The notes under the pieces: generated by a model | Databases searched by the model: none | What the model saw: the letters and a program-made list of their open reading frames with translations, nothing else | Told to the model about the DNA's origin: nothing | DNA from: Rhodobacteraceae bacterium DSL-40 | GTDB taxonomy: Bacteria; Pseudomonadota; Alphaproteobacteria; Rhodobacterales; Rhodobacteraceae | Reading direction: 5' to 3' | Length of the DNA stretch: 64,000 bases | Assembly (NCBI GenBank): GCA_003258405.1 | Contig: QKPN01000008.1 | Coordinates: 124,001 to 188,000 of the forward strand | Part shown: positions 30,177-39,666 of the stretch, one piece after another | How the letters are laid out: the number at the start of each line of letters is the position of its first letter | How positions within the stretch are numbered: the stretch's first letter is position 1 | Program-made: the position numbers and the translations under genes

Positions 30177-32309
30177 ATGACACATGCACTCGCGCGGGCC
30201 GCCGCCCGCGGGCGGCGGCGGGCGCAAGCCCCGGCTTTTGGCCTTCTCGCAGCGGCTGCCGCCCTGCCCCAGGCCGCCCCGGCGCAGGATACCAACTTCA
30301 TGCTCGGCCAGATCACCGTGACGGGCGAGGCCCCGAGCGCCTTCGGGCCCGACGAGACGATCGTTGCCGAAGAGTCCACGACCGGCACCAAGACCCCGAC
30401 CGCCATCCTCGACATTCCCGCGGCCGTCTCCGTCATCACCGAGGACGAGATGCGCAAGCGCGGCGTCGACAATCTCCAGGACGCGCTTTCCTATACGGCG
30501 GGCGTGCTCGTAGATGAATTCGGATCGGACGACCGCTATGACTATTTCCGCATCCGCGGCTTCGACGAGACCGCGCTTGGCACCTATCGCGATGGCCTGA
30601 GCGCGCGCATCCCCGCCTGGTTCACCGCGAGCCGGCGCGAGCCCTACGCCTTCCAGCGCATCGAGGTGCTGAAGGGCTCGACCTCCACCCTCTTCGGGCT
30701 GAATGCGCCGGGCGGGCTCGTCAACGCAATCACCAAGCGCCCGCTCGAGACGCGGCACGCCGAGGTCTACAGCACCCTCGGCAAGGATCACGTCGAGTTC
30801 GGCACCGATTTCGGCGGCCCGGTCGACACGGAAGGGCGCTGGCGCTACCGTCTGACGGCGCTCTGGCAGGACGCCGATCAGGGCTGGGACGAATCGAACG
30901 ACGACCGGCTCTACATCGCGCCCGCCCTGACCTTCACTCCGAACGGGAATACCTCCGTCACCTTCCTCACCAGCTATTCGAAATACAATGGCACCGGCGC
31001 GCACGGCATTCCCGAGGGCACGGATTTCGACCCGACGAGCTTCTTCGGCGAACCCGACTACAACCGGTTCGACACCGAAGAGACCAGCATCGCCTATCTC
31101 TTCGAGCACGGCTTCGCCCCGGGCGTCACGCTGCGTCAGAACGCGCGCTACACCACACTCGATCTCGACTACGAGGAAGTCTATGGCGGCGGGCTTGCCG
31201 CGGATGTGCCCCGCGAGGCGTTTGCGACCTACGGCGATTCGAACCGCTTCGCCATCGACACGCAGCTCGAGATCGATCGCAGACTCGCCTGGGCCCGCAG
31301 CCGTGCGCTCCTGGGCTTCGACTACACCTATGACAACACCCACGAAGACATCAGATACGGCTACGCCGGCGGGATAGATTTCAACGACCCGGAGTACTGC
31401 GGCCGCGACTGCGTCTTTCCTGGGCCATATGTCGACTGGCGTGTGAAACAGAAGGCGCTCGGTCTCTATGCGCAGGAGGAGCTCACCGTCGCCGAACGCT
31501 GGATCTTGACGCTCGGCGGGCGCTACGACCATGTGAATACCGTCTCGGAATATCTCGATACCGGGAGGGAGGATGACGTCACCGCGGAGGCCTTCACCGG
31601 CCGGGCGGGCATCACCTGGAAGGTCACGCCGAATGCCTCGGCCTATGCCAACTACGCGCAGTCCTTCCAACCGCTGGTGAGCCCCACCGGCAACGGCTAC
31701 TCCAGCAGCAGCTTCGATCCCCAGGAGGGCGAGCAATACGAAGTCGGTTTCAAATACCGCCCGGATGGCCTGAACGCGCTCTTCACCCTCGCACTTTTCG
31801 ACCTCACCCAGAGCAATGTGCCGACCGAGGTAAGCCCTGGCGTCCAGCGCCAGATCGGCGAGACCAACGTCAAGGGGCTGGAGTTCGAGGGCAAGATGGG
31901 CCTTGCCGACGGGCTCGACATGACGCTTGCCTATTCCTACTGGAACGCGGAAATCACCGGCGACGGGAATGGCGCCGTGGTGGGGAACCGCCCGCCGCGC
32001 GTGCCCGAGCACATGGCCTCTGCCTGGATCGACTACACCCTCCCGGCCCGCGACCGGATGGGTCCGCTCAATCTCGGCGGCGGCGTCCGCTATGTCGGCA
32101 GCAGCTACGGCGACATCGCCAACACCACCAGGATCGACGGCTATGTCGTGGTCGATGCCGCGGCAACCTACGGCGTGACCGAGAATGTCTCGCTCGAGGT
32201 GAGCGCGAAGAACATCTTCGACAGGGAATACGAGACCACCTGCTACTACGGCACATGCTACTACGGTGACGGGCGGACGGCCCTCGCGACGCTGCGCTAC
32301 ACTTGGTAG
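30177..32309 (+). CDS. TonB-dependent siderophore-type receptor
   Basis: A 710-residue outer-membrane receptor. A long basic signal peptide (residues 1-38) is followed by a TonB-box-like segment (QITVTGE), a plug domain (about 60-170; PAAVSVITEDEMRKRG and IEVLKGSTSTLFG) and a 22-strand-type barrel ending in LATLRYTW, a terminal aromatic residue that fits Bam recognition. The FhuA-like plug and the SAKNIFDREYETTCY tail match the ferri-siderophore subfamily. It heads a block with DUF3649-like, PepSY and DUF3325-like membrane genes and faces exbB-exbD-tonB, so iron-siderophore uptake is likely. The ligand cannot be told. The ATG at 30177 follows GGTGGGGAA; a GTG at 30162 is less likely. Confidence 0.9.
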   Translation: MTHALARAAARGRRRAQAPAFGLLAAAAALPQAAPAQDTNFMLGQITVTGEAPSAFGPDETIVAEESTTGTKTPTAILDIPAAVSVITEDEMRKRGVDNLQDALSYTAGVLVDEFGSDDRYDYFRIRGFDETALGTYRDGLSARIPAWFTASRREPYAFQRIEVLKGSTSTLFGLNAPGGLVNAITKRPLETRHAEVYSTLGKDHVEFGTDFGGPVDTEGRWRYRLTALWQDADQGWDESNDDRLYIAPALTFTPNGNTSVTFLTSYSKYNGTGAHGIPEGTDFDPTSFFGEPDYNRFDTEETSIAYLFEHGFAPGVTLRQNARYTTLDLDYEEVYGGGLAADVPREAFATYGDSNRFAIDTQLEIDRRLAWARSRALLGFDYTYDNTHEDIRYGYAGGIDFNDPEYCGRDCVFPGPYVDWRVKQKALGLYAQEELTVAERWILTLGGRYDHVNTVSEYLDTGREDDVTAEAFTGRAGITWKVTPNASAYANYAQSFQPLVSPTGNGYSSSSFDPQEGEQYEVGFKYRPDGLNALFTLALFDLTQSNVPTEVSPGVQRQIGETNVKGLEFEGKMGLADGLDMTLAYSYWNAEITGDGNGAVVGNRPPRVPEHMASAWIDYTLPARDRMGPLNLGGGVRYVGSSYGDIANTTRIDGYVVVDAAATYGVTENVSLEVSAKNIFDREYETTCYYGTCYYGDGRTALATLRYTW

Positions 32310-32405
32310 CGCGGCTTGCAGTTCCGACAATTTCAGTTCAGATTGAGACCAGCGACGCGACCCGACTTGCGGTAGCCAGCCACTCGAAAAGCTTGGGGGT
32401 ATGGC

Positions 32406-32771
32406 ATGACGGGAGACGCGGGCTTCACCGCCACCGAACACATGGAAACGACCGGGCTGCTGGCCCGGCCAGGCGGCCTTGGCGCGCGCCTCGCGGCAGG
32501 GATCCGCGGCCGGCCGCGCCTCGTGCGCTGGTTGCTTGCCGGTCCAGGCGCGATCCTCGCTGCTCTGGCAACGATGGCGGCCATGCCGCTCTGGATGCCT
32601 GCAGGAGGAGCCGGGGTCAACGACATCGCCCTTCCGATCATCCTCACGCCGCTCCTCTGGGCCATCCCGTTCTTCTACGCCTGCCTCACGGAAAACCTCG
32701 TGCAGGCGTCCGGCGTGATCTGCGGCGCGACCGTCCTCCAGGCAGCCGCCGTCGCCATCGCGCTCTCCTGA
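32406..32771 (+). CDS. small membrane protein, DUF3649-like
   Basis: A 121-residue protein with a polar N-terminal 35 residues and two or three hydrophobic segments (about 42-62, 68-90 and 98-120). The sequence RPRLVRWLLAGPGAILAALATM and its place between a TonB-dependent receptor and a PepSY membrane protein match the known order receptor / DUF3649 / PepSY / DUF3325. It probably sits in the inner membrane and assists ferric-siderophore reduction or handling, but no activity is known. GGGGG lies before the ATG. The N-terminal extension is unusual for the family. Confidence 0.65.
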   Translation: MTGDAGFTATEHMETTGLLARPGGLGARLAAGIRGRPRLVRWLLAGPGAILAALATMAAMPLWMPAGGAGVNDIALPIILTPLLWAIPFFYACLTENLVQASGVICGATVLQAAAVAIALS

Positions 32772-32802
32772 ACCCCGCTGCCCGCGCGCAAGGATCCGCC
32801 TC

Positions 32803-34419
32803 ATGAAATTCTCCCCGATCGACATGCTGACCGCCCCGCTCCGCGCCGTCACCCAGGCCCAGATGAAACGCCTGACCGCGATCCACGGCTGGTCGGCGGT
32901 CCTGCTTGGCCTGCTGCTCTATGCGGTGGTGGCAACCGGCACCGCCGCGGTCTTCGCCCGCGAGATCGGCCGCTGGTCGGCGGGCGGCATTCGCGAAAGC
33001 GCGCCGCTCGAAGGCCCGGTCGATGCCCGCGTCCGCGCCCTCGCCGGGGAGGTCGATCCAGCCTTCCTCCATGACGTGGGCGTCTGGGCCGGGCACGACG
33101 ACGATCTCCACATCTTCTTCCACGACCACAGGCTCAACCCCGAGAGCGGTCTCAAGGAGGATTACGGCACGATCTTCCGGGTCGATGGTGGAACGGGCAC
33201 GGTGCTCGAGCGCCATGACGGTTTTGTCTGGAACGATCCCGCCGCCTACGCGACCAGCGCCCTGCAGCAGTTCCTCGTCGACCTGCATGTCCAGCTCTAC
33301 CTCCCCGAGCCCTGGGGGCTGTTGGTCACCGGCATCCTCGGCCTGATGATGATGGCCGCCGTGGTTTCGGGGCTCATCATGCACCGCCACGTGATCCGCG
33401 ATCTCTTCGTCGCGGAGCGGCCGGGCGGACGGCTGGTCTCGGTGCGCGACCGCCACGTGCTGGCCTCGAGCTGGAGCCTGCCATTTGCCTTCCTTCTCGC
33501 CTTCACCGGCTCCTTCTTCAGCTTCGCCTCGACGATCGGCTTCCCTCTGGTCGCCAGCGTCGCCTTCGGTGGCGACAAGGAGGCGATGTCCGAAACGCTG
33601 TTCGAGCCCCCCGTGCCCGAAGACGCAACCCCGGCCCGGCTTGCAAGCCTCGACTACCTGCTGGCCGACTCGACGGCGCGCGCCGGCGCCCCGGCAACCT
33701 TCGTCGCGATCGCGGGCTATGGCCGCGCGGATGCCCGCGTCACCGTCTGGCATAGACCGGCGCCGGGTGGGCTCGTTCCCGTCAAGCAGGAGTTCGACGG
33801 CACGAGCCGCAGCTTTCTCGGCGCGGCCCCGATGGTCGGGCGGACCCCCTCTGCGGGCTCCGCGCTCTATGGCCTGATGTTCCCGCTCCATTTCGGTGAC
33901 TTCGCCGGGATCTTCTCGCAGGCGGTCTGGGGCGGGCTCGGGATCGCGATGTGCTTCGTGATCCTTTCCGGCCTGCGGCTCTGGGTCCGCCGCCGCGCCG
34001 GTCAACCGCTCTGGGACGCCTTCGGCCGCGCCATGCTCGTCACCGGCTACGGCCTGCCCCTGGGCATGCTCACCGCCGCCTGGGCGTGCTGCATCGCCCG
34101 GCCCGCGGGGGATACCTTCTGGTGGACGCCCGCCGGGTTCCTGATCGGCGCGGGGGCCTCCATCCTCGCCGGCCTGCTCGTTGCGGAGCCGGCCCGTCTC
34201 ACCCGCCTCTTCCAGCGCACGCTCGCCGCAGCCTGCCTCCTGCTGCCGCTCCTGCGGCTCGCCACCGGCGGGATGACTTGGTCCGACGCGCTGCTCCATG
34301 GCCAGCATGACGTCCTGACCGTCGATCTCCTGCTGATCGCGGGCGGGATCGCCTTCTGGGCCCTGACGAAACCCGCCGGGGCTGCCCGCCCCGCCCTGAC
34401 CGCGGAGCCCGCCGAATGA
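32803..34419 (+). CDS. PepSY-associated membrane protein (putative ferric reductase-like)
   Basis: A 538-residue inner-membrane protein of the PepSY_TM family. A first helix (about residues 30-50, IHGWSAVLLGLLLYAVVATG) is followed by a periplasmic domain, then helices around 165-190, 225-250, 365-390 and several near the C-terminus. Conserved His residues include those in IHGWS near 28, DLHVQLYLPEPWGLL near 165, GLIMHRHVI near 188 and PLHFGDFAG near 363, as expected for heme-coordinating iron-reductase-like members. It sits in the siderophore receptor block, so reduction of imported ferric complexes is a reasonable inference. AAGGA precedes the ATG, and the stop overlaps the next start (ATGA). 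Confidence 0.82.
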   Translation: MKFSPIDMLTAPLRAVTQAQMKRLTAIHGWSAVLLGLLLYAVVATGTAAVFAREIGRWSAGGIRESAPLEGPVDARVRALAGEVDPAFLHDVGVWAGHDDDLHIFFHDHRLNPESGLKEDYGTIFRVDGGTGTVLERHDGFVWNDPAAYATSALQQFLVDLHVQLYLPEPWGLLVTGILGLMMMAAVVSGLIMHRHVIRDLFVAERPGGRLVSVRDRHVLASSWSLPFAFLLAFTGSFFSFASTIGFPLVASVAFGGDKEAMSETLFEPPVPEDATPARLASLDYLLADSTARAGAPATFVAIAGYGRADARVTVWHRPAPGGLVPVKQEFDGTSRSFLGAAPMVGRTPSAGSALYGLMFPLHFGDFAGIFSQAVWGGLGIAMCFVILSGLRLWVRRRAGQPLWDAFGRAMLVTGYGLPLGMLTAAWACCIARPAGDTFWWTPAGFLIGAGASILAGLLVAEPARLTRLFQRTLAAACLLLPLLRLATGGMTWSDALLHGQHDVLTVDLLLIAGGIAFWALTKPAGAARPALTAEPAE

Positions 34420-34934
34420 GCGCCATCGCCACCCTTGCCGCCACCGGCGCGAGCCTCGCCGCCCTCGGCTGGCTCGCCGCCACCGACCCGAAACGCCGCC
34501 GAGCCTTCCGCCTGACCCTCGCGCCGGAGCAGCCCCGGGCGCGCAACGCCGCCTGGGCGCTCGCCCTGCTGCCCGGAGCCCTCGTTCCCCTCGCAAGCGG
34601 CGGCGCGGGCTTCGTCCTCTGGCTCGGTGCGGTCAGCGTTGCGGGCTGGGGCCTCGCAGCCATGCCTCCCGACGACAGTCTGACAAGGTTGCGGAGCGCC
34701 GCGCTGGAAGCACTCCGCGAACGCCTGGCGCGTCTTGCCGCAAGGCTCGGAGGTCACACCCGGGCCCTGCGCGCGCGCCTGCCCGCCCCCGCTGCAAAGC
34801 CCGAAGGTGACGCCGCCGCGCGCATCGCGCGGCTCGAGGCCCGGGTCAGCGAGCTGGAAGCGGAGCTGATGGCGCGCAGAGCGACCTCACGGTCCGTCGC
34901 GACCGTGGAACATGCCACGCGCGTAGCCTGCTGA
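34416..34934 (+). CDS. DUF3325-like membrane protein with C-terminal coiled coil
   Basis: A 172-residue protein. The N-terminal 95 residues hold three hydrophobic segments with ATDPKRRRAFRLTL after the first, as in DUF3325 proteins that follow PepSY genes in siderophore loci. The C-terminal part adds an Arg/Leu-rich amphipathic tail ending in a probable coiled coil (IARLEARVSELEAELMARR, about 133-151), which I do not expect in the basic family. It overlaps the PepSY gene by four bases and is the last gene of the block. Function unknown; possibly an accessory of the PepSY reductase. Confidence 0.65.
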   Translation: MSAIATLAATGASLAALGWLAATDPKRRRAFRLTLAPEQPRARNAAWALALLPGALVPLASGGAGFVLWLGAVSVAGWGLAAMPPDDSLTRLRSAALEALRERLARLAARLGGHTRALRARLPAPAAKPEGDAAARIARLEARVSELEAELMARRATSRSVATVEHATRVAC

Positions 34935-34940
34935 GCGGCC

Positions 34941-34962
34941 GCGCCGCCCGGGCGGGCGGCGC
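34941..34962. terminator. bidirectional hairpin between DUF3325-like gene and tonB
   Basis: GCGCCGCC (34941-34948) pairs perfectly with GGCGGCGC (34955-34962) across a six-base loop, in the 38-base gap between two convergent genes. There is no T-tract, but the position fits a shared terminator. Confidence 0.55.
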
Positions 34963-34972
34963 AAGGCCATCA

Positions 34973-35872
34973 TCAGCGGACGCGGAACTGAACCGGAACG
35001 GTCAGATCGAGCGGCGCGCCGGGGGGGGGCGCCGGAACCGGTGAGGCCCGGCGCACCATCGCCAGCACCTCCGCGTCGAGCTCTGGAAAGCCCGAGGAGC
35101 GGGCGAGCGCGACCCCGAGCACATTGCCCTGCGCATCGATGCGGAAGCGGACCTGCGCCACCCCTTCCTCATGCCGCCGCCGCGCGCCCGAAGGATAGCG
35201 TTTGCGGCGCTCGAGATGGGCCATCAGCCGCGAGGTCCAGCGCGCGGGCGCGACGCGGCTCGCGCCACCCCGGCTCGTCTCCGGCGCCGCCGCGGTCTCG
35301 GAGGGCGCGGCATCGGCGACCCTTGCCCGGCGGGCGGCCTGCGACGGCGCAGGGCTCCGCCTGGCCTCGGCCACCTCGCGGCGCTCGACCGGCTCGGACA
35401 GCGGCTCGAGCGTTTTCGGGCGCGAGACAGGCCGCGCCTCGACCACCTCGGAGGGTGGCGCGTCGGGGGGCGGGGTGACATCCGGAACCGGCTCGGCGAG
35501 GCTCGGCGCCTCGGGCGCGTCCATCGGCATGGCCCGCTCCACCGGCTCCGCAGGCTGGGGCACCGGCAGGACAGGGCTCTCGACAGGCTCCGGCATGTCG
35601 GGCATCTCCGCCTCGATCTGCTGCGAATCGACCAGATCCGGCGCGATCTCGGTCTCCTCCGCCGCGGGGGCGGCCGGAACCGGAGCGAGATCGATCATCA
35701 CCGCAGCGGGCGGGGCGGCGGCCGCCGCCGATACCTCGGGCGTGCGCAGGCTCCAGAGCACGAAGCCCGCGTGCAGCGACAGCGCCGCCAGAGCCGCGCC
35801 GCTCCAGAGCAGCGCCTCGCGCGCGGTCATCCGGTCGGAAAATCCGGGCGGCAATCCGGCAAGCGCTGTCAT
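34973..35872 (-). CDS. tonB: TonB energy transducer
   Basis: A 299-residue TonB protein. The N-terminal cytoplasmic tail and single membrane helix (about residues 20-42) lead into a long Pro/Glu-rich periplasmic spacer (about 50-200) and a C-terminal TonB_C domain (about 210-299) with RYPSGARRRHEEGVAQVRF and SSGFPELDAEVLAMVRRA. It couples the proton gradient, through ExbB-ExbD, to outer-membrane receptors, and both receptor loci in this window are candidate clients. Its ATG overlaps the exbD stop (ATGA). Confidence 0.93.
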   Translation of the reverse strand: MTALAGLPPGFSDRMTAREALLWSGAALAALSLHAGFVLWSLRTPEVSAAAAAPPAAVMIDLAPVPAAPAAEETEIAPDLVDSQQIEAEMPDMPEPVESPVLPVPQPAEPVERAMPMDAPEAPSLAEPVPDVTPPPDAPPSEVVEARPVSRPKTLEPLSEPVERREVAEARRSPAPSQAARRARVADAAPSETAAAPETSRGGASRVAPARWTSRLMAHLERRKRYPSGARRRHEEGVAQVRFRIDAQGNVLGVALARSSGFPELDAEVLAMVRRASPVPAPPPGAPLDLTVPVQFRVR

Positions 35873-36324
35873 GGCGCACGCCCCTCCGCCGGGGTGCCGC
35901 CCGCCGTCTGCTCGAGACCGACCAGCGCCACCTTGAGATACCCCGCCGCGCGGAGCAGGTTCATCACCTCCATCAGCGCGCCATAATCGACCGTCCGGTC
36001 GGCGCGGAGGAAGATGCGCGCCTCCTTGTCGCCCTTGGTTGCCCGGGCGACCTCTGACCCGAGCGCATCGCGCGCGACGGCCGCGTCCCCGAGGGCGAGG
36101 GACAGATCCTCCTTCACCGTGAGATAGACCGGATCCGCGGGCCGCGACTGGGGCTCGGCGGTCGAGCCCGGCAGATCGACCGGGACATCGACAGTCGCGA
36201 GCGGCGCCGCGATCATGAAGACGATGAGCATCACCAGCATCACGTCGATGAACGGCGTGACGTTGATCTCGTGGGTCTCGACCAGCTCCTCGTCGGAGCC
36301 GCTGCGTGTCAGGCTTCCGGCCAT
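35869..36324 (-). CDS. exbD: biopolymer transport protein ExbD
   Basis: A 151-residue ExbD. One N-terminal membrane helix carries the conserved proton-handling Asp: INVTPFIDVMLVMLIVFMIA, near residue 25. A periplasmic domain follows (VYLTVKEDLSLALGD, then FLRADRTVDYGALMEVMNLL). It forms the proton channel with ExbB. The ATG at 36324 lies four bases beyond the last base of exbB, so the genes are tightly linked; the frame extends upstream inside exbB but that part is not family-like. Confidence 0.94.
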   Translation of the reverse strand: MAGSLTRSGSDEELVETHEINVTPFIDVMLVMLIVFMIAAPLATVDVPVDLPGSTAEPQSRPADPVYLTVKEDLSLALGDAAVARDALGSEVARATKGDKEARIFLRADRTVDYGALMEVMNLLRAAGYLKVALVGLEQTAGGTPAEGRAP

Positions 36325-36328
36325 GGGC

Positions 36329-37423
36329 TCACTCCGCCGCCGCGCGCCACTGCTGCGGGCGGGAAAGCCGACCGCTGTCGAGATCGCGGCTCGCCAGCCG
36401 CTCCACCGCCGCTGCCACATCACCGAGGAGCGCGCGATAACCGCCGATCGAGCGGGCGAAGATGTTGTAGATCACCACCGCCGGGATGGCGGCAACGAGG
36501 CCGAGCGCCGTCGCAAGCAGCGCCTCGGCGATGCCCGGCGCCACGACCGCGAGGTTGGTCGTCTGGGCCTTCGAGATGCCGATGAAGCTGTTCATGATCC
36601 CCCAGACCGTGCCGAAGAGCCCGACGAAGGGTGCAACCGAGCCGATCGTCGCCAGAAGCCCGGTCCCGAGGTTGAGCCGCCGTCCGGCGCGCGCCTCGAT
36701 GCGGGTGAGATGCGAGGTGACGCGGCCGAGGAGCCCCTGCCCCTCGCCCCGCGCAATGGCCTCGGCCGAAACACCCGCCTCGTGATGCACCGCCGCGAGC
36801 ATGAGCGGCGCCGGCCCGCCGCGGCCCGCAAGCGCTGCGTCGGCGGCATCGAGGTCGCGTGCGGATGCGAGGATCGCGAGCGCCCGGCGGAGCCGCGCCT
36901 TCGCCACGAGGATCTCGATCGTCTTGGCCAGCCAGACCGTCCAGGTCGCGATGGACGCGAGCACGAGCCCGATCATCACCGCCTTCACCACCGCATCCGC
37001 CGCGGCGAACATGCCGAAGGGCGAGAGGTCGTGCGGCAGGGTTTCGAGCCCTGCATCCGCCGCCTGTGGCGCGATATCGGCGGCGGACGCCGCGTCCGTC
37101 TCCACCGCTCCGGCGGCAACCGCCTCGGGCGCCGCCGGCAGCGCTCCGGGCGCCGGAGCCTCTGTCGCCGGGGCGCTCGTGTCCGCGGACTCGTTCCCTG
37201 CCGGCACCACTGCCTCCAGCGGCGCCGCGATCGGGGGCGCAACGCTGGAAGGCGCCATCGTCAGAGGCGCCTCGGGCCCCGCCGGGCCGTCCACGGTTTG
37301 GCCAGGCGCCGGTCCTGCCAGCCCGACGCAGAGAAGAAGCAGTGCGCCGCCTCCTGCCCGTCGCGCGCCGGAGCGGCCCCGGCCGCTCGGCGCCATTTCC
37401 CTCACCCGCTCGATCTTGCCCAT
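36329..37423 (-). CDS. exbB: ExbB with long N-terminal periplasmic extension
   Basis: A 364-residue MotA/TolQ/ExbB proton channel protein. The C-terminal 235 residues form the usual three-helix ExbB ([20 protein letters not shown] near residue 255 and [20 protein letters not shown] near 305). The N-terminal 120 residues are an extension: a signal-like helix ([18 protein letters not shown]) and an Ala/Pro-rich stretch, as in the larger ExbB forms of alphaproteobacteria. GGAGG lies before the ATG at 37423. It is first of the exbB-exbD-tonB operon and opens after a 416-base spacer that contains a conspicuous inverted repeat. Confidence 0.92.
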   Translation of the reverse strand: MGKIERVREMAPSGRGRSGARRAGGGALLLLCVGLAGPAPGQTVDGPAGPEAPLTMAPSSVAPPIAAPLEAVVPAGNESADTSAPATEAPAPGALPAAPEAVAAGAVETDAASAADIAPQAADAGLETLPHDLSPFGMFAAADAVVKAVMIGLVLASIATWTVWLAKTIEILVAKARLRRALAILASARDLDAADAALAGRGGPAPLMLAAVHHEAGVSAEAIARGEGQGLLGRVTSHLTRIEARAGRRLNLGTGLLATIGSVAPFVGLFGTVWGIMNSFIGISKAQTTNLAVVAPGIAEALLATALGLVAAIPAVVIYNIFARSIGGYRALLGDVAAAVERLASRDLDSGRLSRPQQWRAAAE

Positions 37424-37839
37424 GGTGCCTCCAGACCCCCGGAGGGATCCGGCTGAAGGGATCCCCAAGCATTGCGTCCTGATCCCGGAAACCCGCCACC
37501 ACGAACGAAAGCATGGACCTTCCCGTGCGTTCCGCACGGCCGAAGGCCTGGGTTCCCGGTACTGCTGGCTGGCGAGGCGCGAACTGCGCGAGCTTGCGCG
37601 GGGGCGGATGGCCCCCGAAATTCCCACTGAAATTAGTCGGGAATTTGAGGTTTGCCAAGAGCCGAATCGCTGTGCCCGGCACGAGCCTCTTGACGGGCGG
37701 GGCGCAGCGGGCGTCCTCTTCTTGCCGGATCCGGGCGCCTGCCTCCCGCAAACGCCCGGCCCGCAAGCCATCTCGGGAGTCCGCCCATGAGACAGAGCCA
37801 GAATCGCCGGGACCACCGCCCGCCGCGGGAGGCGCCGCG
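37424..37839. promoter_or_regulatory. upstream region of exbB with inverted repeat
   Basis: A 416-base divergent spacer between exbB and the small 67-residue gene. It holds the inverted repeat AAATTCCC (37618-37625) and GGGAATTT (37639-37646) separated by 13 bases, in a local dip in GC content. The spacing and perfect arms suggest a dimeric regulator site 195-225 bases upstream of exbB. It does not match a Fur box or the ICE motif of Irr as I know them. No other gene is supported here. Confidence 0.4.
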
Positions 37840-38043
37840 ATGAACGAGGCGGCGCGTATCGCCGAGATCCGGGCCGCGATCATCGACACCGTCGGGCGAC
37901 GGGAAGCGCTGCGGCAGGAGATGGCGGACTGGTACCGCGACGGGCGGAGCGCCCGGTTTCCGCTCTATGCCGAGCTCGCGGTGCTCGAAATCGAGCTCAC
38001 CCGGCTGCAGCGCCAGCTCATGGGCCAGAAGCCCTCCGAGTGA
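37840..38043 (+). CDS. small hypothetical protein
   Basis: A 67-residue protein, probably a soluble helical hairpin: [20 protein letters not shown] and then [18 protein letters not shown] with a strong heptad pattern. GGGAGG lies seven bases before the ATG at 37840, which gives confidence in the start; the frame is open upstream but not protein-like. It is divergent from exbB and convergent with the GMC oxidoreductase gene. I do not recognise a family. Confidence 0.6.
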   Translation: MNEAARIAEIRAAIIDTVGRREALRQEMADWYRDGRSARFPLYAELAVLEIELTRLQRQLMGQKPSE

Positions 38044-38055
38044 GCGCCCCTGCCC

Positions 38056-39666
38056 TCATCGAGCATCCTCGAGGATCATGGCGGCGCCCTTTTCGGCGAT
38101 CATGATCGTGGGCGAATTGGTGTTGCCCGAGGTGATCGTCGGCATGACGGAGGCATCGGCGACCCGGAGGCCCTCGAGGCCACGCACCCGCAGGCGGGCG
38201 TCGGTCACTGCCGTGGGGTCACTCTCCGCGCCCATCTTGGCGGTGCCGACCGGGTGGAAGATCGTGGTGCCGACATCCCCCGCCGCGCGGGCGAGGTCCT
38301 CGTCACTGACGAGATCCGGGCCGGGCTTGAATTCCTCGGGGGCATAGCGGCGGAGGGCCGGCTGCACCATGATCCGGCGGACGGCGCGGATCGCGTCGGC
38401 GGCAACCTGGCGATCCTCGGCGGTGGCGAGATAGTTCGGCTGGATCAGCGGCGGCGCATCCGGTTCGGGCGAGCGGGCGTGGATGGTGCCGCGGCTCGAG
38501 GGGCGGAGATTGCAGACGCTGGTGGTGATCGCCGGGAAGGGGTGCATGGCATCGCCGAACTTGTCGAGGGAGAGCGGCTGGATGTGCATCTGGATGTTGG
38601 GGGTCGCATAGGCTTCCGACGAGCGGGTGAAGGCGCCGAGCTGCGAGGGGGCCATGGTCATCGGACCGCGGCGGCGCAGGGCATAATCGGCGGCCATCCA
38701 GCCGCGGCGCAGGAGCGAGCGGTAGGCCATGTTGAGGGTGGGCACATTCGCGACCCGGAAGATCGGCCGGAGCTGGAGGTGATCCTGAAGGTTTCCGCCG
38801 ACGCCCGGAAGATGCTGCGCGACCTCGATCCCGAGCCCGGAAACCCGCGCGCCGTCGCCGATGCCGGAGCGTTCGAGCAGCGCGGGCGTGGCGACCGCGC
38901 CGGTGGAGAGGATGACCTCGCCGCGGGCATGGAGCACCTGACGCACCCCCGCGCGGCGGATCACGAGGCCGGTGGCGCGGCCGCCCTCGATCACCACCCG
39001 CTCGGCAAGGGCGCCGGTCAGGACGGTGAGGTTCGGCCGGTCGAGCGCGGGGGCGAGGAAACCGCGGGCGGCACTCCAGCGGCGACCGCGCTTCTGGTTC
39101 ACGTCGAAATAGCCGCAGCCCTCGTTGCTGCCGGTATTGAAATCCGGGGTCGCGGGGATGCCGGCCTCGGCGGCGGCGGCGATGAAGGCGTCGAGGATCT
39201 CCCAGCGCATGCGGGGCTGTTCCACCCGCCATTCGCCGCCAGCCCCGTGGAGCGGCCCCGCGCCGCGCCAGTTGTCCTCATGGCGGCGGAAGACCGGGAG
39301 CACGTCGTCCCAGCCCCAGCCCGGCAGGCCCATCTGGCGCCAGCCGTCGTAATCGGCGGCCTGGCCCCGCATGTAGATCATCGCGTTGATCGCCGAGCAG
39401 CCGCCCAGAACCCGGCCGCGGGGATAGGCGAGATCGCGGCCGTTGAGGCCCGGCACCGGCTCGGTCCGGAAGCACCAGTCGGCGCGGGGATTGCCGATGG
39501 CGAAGAGATAGCCCACGGGGATGTGGAACCAGATCCAGTCGTCCTTGCCACCGCCCTCGACGAGGGCCACCCGGTGGCGGCCGCCCTCGGACAGGCGGTT
39601 GGCGAGCACACAGCCCGCCGAACCTCCGCCCGCGACGATGAAATCGAAGCTCTCGCCGGTTTCCAT
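38056..39666 (-). CDS. GMC family FAD-dependent oxidoreductase (alcohol/choline dehydrogenase type)
   Basis: A 536-residue flavoprotein of the glucose-methanol-choline family. The FAD-binding motif is [17 protein letters not shown] near residue 11. GMC signature 1 is [20 protein letters not shown] near 82, signature 2 is [18 protein letters not shown] near 256, and the catalytic His/Asn region reads [13 protein letters not shown] near 465 and [10 protein letters not shown] near 510. It oxidises a primary alcohol to an aldehyde; choline, polyethylene glycol or other alcohols are all possible substrates. GGAGG precedes the ATG. No betaine genes lie beside it, so I leave the symbol empty. Confidence 0.9.
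   Translation of the reverse strand: METGESFDFIVAGGGSAGCVLANRLSEGGRHRVALVEGGGKDDWIWFHIPVGYLFAIGNPRADWCFRTEPVPGLNGRDLAYPRGRVLGGCSAINAMIYMRGQAADYDGWRQMGLPGWGWDDVLPVFRRHEDNWRGAGPLHGAGGEWRVEQPRMRWEILDAFIAAAAEAGIPATPDFNTGSNEGCGYFDVNQKRGRRWSAARGFLAPALDRPNLTVLTGALAERVVIEGGRATGLVIRRAGVRQVLHARGEVILSTGAVATPALLERSGIGDGARVSGLGIEVAQHLPGVGGNLQDHLQLRPIFRVANVPTLNMAYRSLLRRGWMAADYALRRRGPMTMAPSQLGAFTRSSEAYATPNIQMHIQPLSLDKFGDAMHPFPAITTSVCNLRPSSRGTIHARSPEPDAPPLIQPNYLATAEDRQVAADAIRAVRRIMVQPALRRYAPEEFKPGPDLVSDEDLARAAGDVGTTIFHPVGTAKMGAESDPTAVTDARLRVRGLEGLRVADASVMPTITSGNTNSPTIMIAEKGAAMILEDAR

Noticed and set aside
30099-32852. Long minus-strand frame opposite the siderophore receptor
   Set aside because: Antisense to a receptor with intact plug, barrel and C-terminal motif; translation has no recognisable domain.
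37513-37839. Upstream extension of the 67-residue gene to a 176-residue protein
   Set aside because: The added part is Arg/Gly/Ser-rich and contains the inverted repeat region; the GGGAGG site points to the ATG at 37840.
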